This document shows positions 62,470 to 64,000 of a DNA stretch of 64,000 nucleotides, one piece after another; within the stretch, counting starts at the first letter, position 1, and every line of letters begins with the position of its first letter. Origin of the DNA: Shewanella algae. Lineage in GTDB: Bacteria; Pseudomonadota; Gammaproteobacteria; Enterobacterales; Shewanellaceae. The position numbers were made by a program, and so were the translations under genes. The DNA lies in assembly GCF_009183365.2 (NCBI RefSeq), contig NZ_CP068230.1, positions 45,001 through 109,000 on the forward strand, in the 5' to 3' direction. The notes under the pieces were generated by a model. It was not told the origin of the DNA, ran no database searches, and worked only from the letters and a program-made list of their open reading frames with translations.

Positions 62470-63237
62470 ATGAAGTCCCTGTTCCGTCCTGCCCTGAGCC
62501 TGGCTCTGGGGCTGTTGTTGGCCTTTAACGTCAGTGCCAAGGAAAAAGTTACCGTTTTTGCCGCCGCCTCACTCACCAATGCCATGAATGAACTGGGCGC
62601 CGAATATGACCGCAAGCATGACACTGAAACCGTGTTCTCTTTTGCTTCCTCTTCGACGCTGGCACGCCAGATTGCCCAAGGTGCGCCCGCCGAGCTGTTT
62701 CTGTCGGCCAACCAGAAATGGATGGACTATCTCGATGAAAACAAGGCCATCGACGCCGGCAGCCGGGTTACTCTGCTGCGTAACACGCTGGTGCTGATTG
62801 CACCGAAAAGCAGTGCGCTGAACCAGGTTGAAATCTCGGCTTCCTGGGATCTCAAACAGGCATTGGGTAACAGCCGGATGGCGGTTGGCGATCCTGATCA
62901 TGTGCCGGCCGGTCGCTATGCCAAGCAAGCGCTGGAAAATTTAGGTTTGTGGCAACAGGCCGAACCTCTGCTTGCCAGAGCCAATAGTGTTCGCGGCGCC
63001 TTGGCGTTGGTCGAACGTGGCGAGTCATCTCTGGGGATTGTCTATTCCACAGATGCCAAAGTGGCCAAAGGGGTAAAACAGCTGGCGGTATTCCCCCAAG
63101 AGACTCACAAGCCAATCAGCTATCCCATGGCACTGGTGGGTAAAGAGCACAGCAAAGGCGCCGAAGGTTTCTATCAATTCCTGCAGTCCGACGCTGCCAA
63201 GGCGGTATTTGCCAAATACGGCTTCGGCGTAAACTGA
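62470..63237 (+). CDS. modA: Molybdate ABC transporter substrate-binding protein
   Basis: A 255-aa periplasmic binding protein: signal LSLALGLLLAFNVSA, then VTVFAAASLTNAMNELG and AVGDPDHVPAGRYAKQAL, the molybdate-binding regions. AAGGAGTCGTT precedes the ATG at 62470. It is the first gene of modABC. Confidence 0.97.
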   Translation: MKSLFRPALSLALGLLLAFNVSAKEKVTVFAAASLTNAMNELGAEYDRKHDTETVFSFASSSTLARQIAQGAPAELFLSANQKWMDYLDENKAIDAGSRVTLLRNTLVLIAPKSSALNQVEISASWDLKQALGNSRMAVGDPDHVPAGRYAKQALENLGLWQQAEPLLARANSVRGALALVERGESSLGIVYSTDAKVAKGVKQLAVFPQETHKPISYPMALVGKEHSKGAEGFYQFLQSDAAKAVFAKYGFGVN

Positions 63238-63247
63238 GATCCTGACT

Positions 63248-63946
63248 TTGAGCTTGTTGACCGACTATGAAGTGGCCGCCTTGCTGCTCAGTCTCAAGGT
63301 GTCCACTGTGGCCGTGCTCTGCAGCCTGCCGCTCGGCATTTTGTGTGCCTGGGTGCTGGCGCGGCTGGAGTTCCCCGGCAAGTCTGTGCTCGATAGCCTG
63401 ATCCATCTGCCACTGGTGCTGCCACCTGTGGTCATAGGGTATTTGTTGCTGGTCTCCATGGGCCGCAGCGGTTTTCTCGGTGGCTGGCTCTATGACACTT
63501 TTGGCTTCAGCTTTAGTTTCAGCTGGCGCGGCGCCGCACTGGCAGCTGCGGTGGTGTCATTCCCGTTAATGGTTCGTGCCATTCGTCAGGCGCTCGAAGG
63601 GGTGGATGTGCGTCTGGAGCAGGCGGCGCGCACCTTGGGCGCCGGCCGGCTCAAGGTCTTCTTCACCATTAGCTTGCCGCTGACCGCACCCGGCATAGTC
63701 TCGGGCATGGTGCTGGCCTTTGCCCGCAGCCTCGGGGAGTTCGGTTCCACCATTACCTTTGTTTCCAATATACCAGGTGAAACCCGCACCATTCCCTTGG
63801 CCATGTACTCCTTTATCGAGACCCCGGGCGCCGAGGCCGAGGCCGCCAGGCTGTGTGTGATTGCGATATTGATTTCACTGGCCTCGCTGATCGCTTCCCA
63901 ATGGCTCAGCAAGCGGGCGCAACAGAGGACGCTGGGACAATGCTGA
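63248..63946 (+). CDS. modB: Molybdate ABC transporter permease
   Basis: A 232-aa permease with about five helices and the EAA loop EQAARTLGAGRLKVFFTISLPLTAPGI. The start at 63248 is TTG (frame SLLTDYEVAALLLSL); a nearby TTG is also possible. It overlaps modC by 7 bp. Confidence 0.95.
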   Translation: MSLLTDYEVAALLLSLKVSTVAVLCSLPLGILCAWVLARLEFPGKSVLDSLIHLPLVLPPVVIGYLLLVSMGRSGFLGGWLYDTFGFSFSFSWRGAALAAAVVSFPLMVRAIRQALEGVDVRLEQAARTLGAGRLKVFFTISLPLTAPGIVSGMVLAFARSLGEFGSTITFVSNIPGETRTIPLAMYSFIETPGAEAEAARLCVIAILISLASLIASQWLSKRAQQRTLGQC

Positions 63947-64000
63947 AAATCGCTATCAGGCAACAGCTGGGGCAAACCCTGCTGGATGTTGACACAGAAT
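63940..64000 (+). CDS. modC: Molybdate ABC transporter ATP-binding protein (5' part only)
   Basis: Only about 20 codons (MLKIAIRQQLGQTLLDVD...) lie in the window; the rest is cut off by the edge. The position after modB and the overlap with its stop support ModC, but no ATPase motif is visible yet. Confidence 0.85.
   Translation, partial: MLKIAIRQQLGQTLLDVDTE

Overview
The window looks like a chromosomal segment of a marine or estuarine gammaproteobacterium of the genus Shewanella. The strongest marker is a NapC/NirT-type tetraheme quinol dehydrogenase at 18969-19532 that reads as CymA, the hub of Shewanella anaerobic respiration. A complete caa3-type oxidase assembly operon, lexA-sulA next to plsB, and the gpmM/envC/yibQ and secB/gpsA blocks agree with this. 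The species is not decided from the sequence. I see no prophage, insertion sequence, integron or CRISPR array; this is mostly core genome, and the genes are densely packed and intact.

Layout. 1-2535: the 3' part of an rRNA operon (23S, 5S, tRNA-Asp, terminator). 2731-3453: a cysteine-cluster protein and an NsrR-type Fe-S regulator. 3454-8144 (minus): gpmM, envC, an S41 protease and a YibQ-type deacetylase-fold protein. 8373-11792 (plus): rhodanese, secB, gpsA and a YhiN-type flavoprotein. 11853-18581 (minus): a copper/silver efflux block (CusA, a CusB with three metal-binding modules, a two-module metal-binding protein, two Cys/His/Met-rich exported proteins and a DUF2057 protein). 18969-19532: cymA. 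19816-21966 (minus): a TonB-dependent receptor. 22286-26962: tex and an LTA-synthase-type membrane sulfatase-fold protein. 26914-32244: a Gln-rich protein, bioH, comF-type gene, nfuA, a DinF-type MATE transporter and a polysaccharide deacetylase. 32234-40091 (minus): a chemosensory operon STAS-cheY-cheA-cheW-MCP-cheR-cheB. 40197-48473 (minus): the cytochrome c oxidase operon with its heme A, copper and SURF1 assembly genes. 48942-50050 (minus): lexA-sulA. 50317-53990: plsB and an Mtr-type permease. 54089-57493: tRNA-Gly, a second TonB receptor and a PepSY protein. 57886-62310: a VOC protein, RNase T2, a small lipoprotein, two TM2 proteins, greB and modE. 62470-64000: modA, modB and the start of modC.

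How the parts work together. Copper handling (11.8-18.6 kb) and oxidase biogenesis (SCO, CtaG, CuA subunit) are both represented. Iron uptake is covered by two receptors with Fur-like sites plus a PepSY protein. The Mod genes form a self-contained ModE-controlled molybdate unit with a clear operator.

The most interesting item is the chemoreceptor at 34139-36724. It has three tandem PAS domains, each keeping the His and Trp that bind heme and oxygen in Aer2-type PAS domains. It also has a membrane anchor, two HAMP-like segments, and a C-terminal xWxxF tether for the CheR encoded beside it. I read it as a candidate multi-heme oxygen or redox receptor of a Che2-like pathway that lacks CheD in this cluster. 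The second is an uninterrupted 21-bp inverted repeat with a U-tract at 57663-57750, which could be a small RNA or an unusual terminator.
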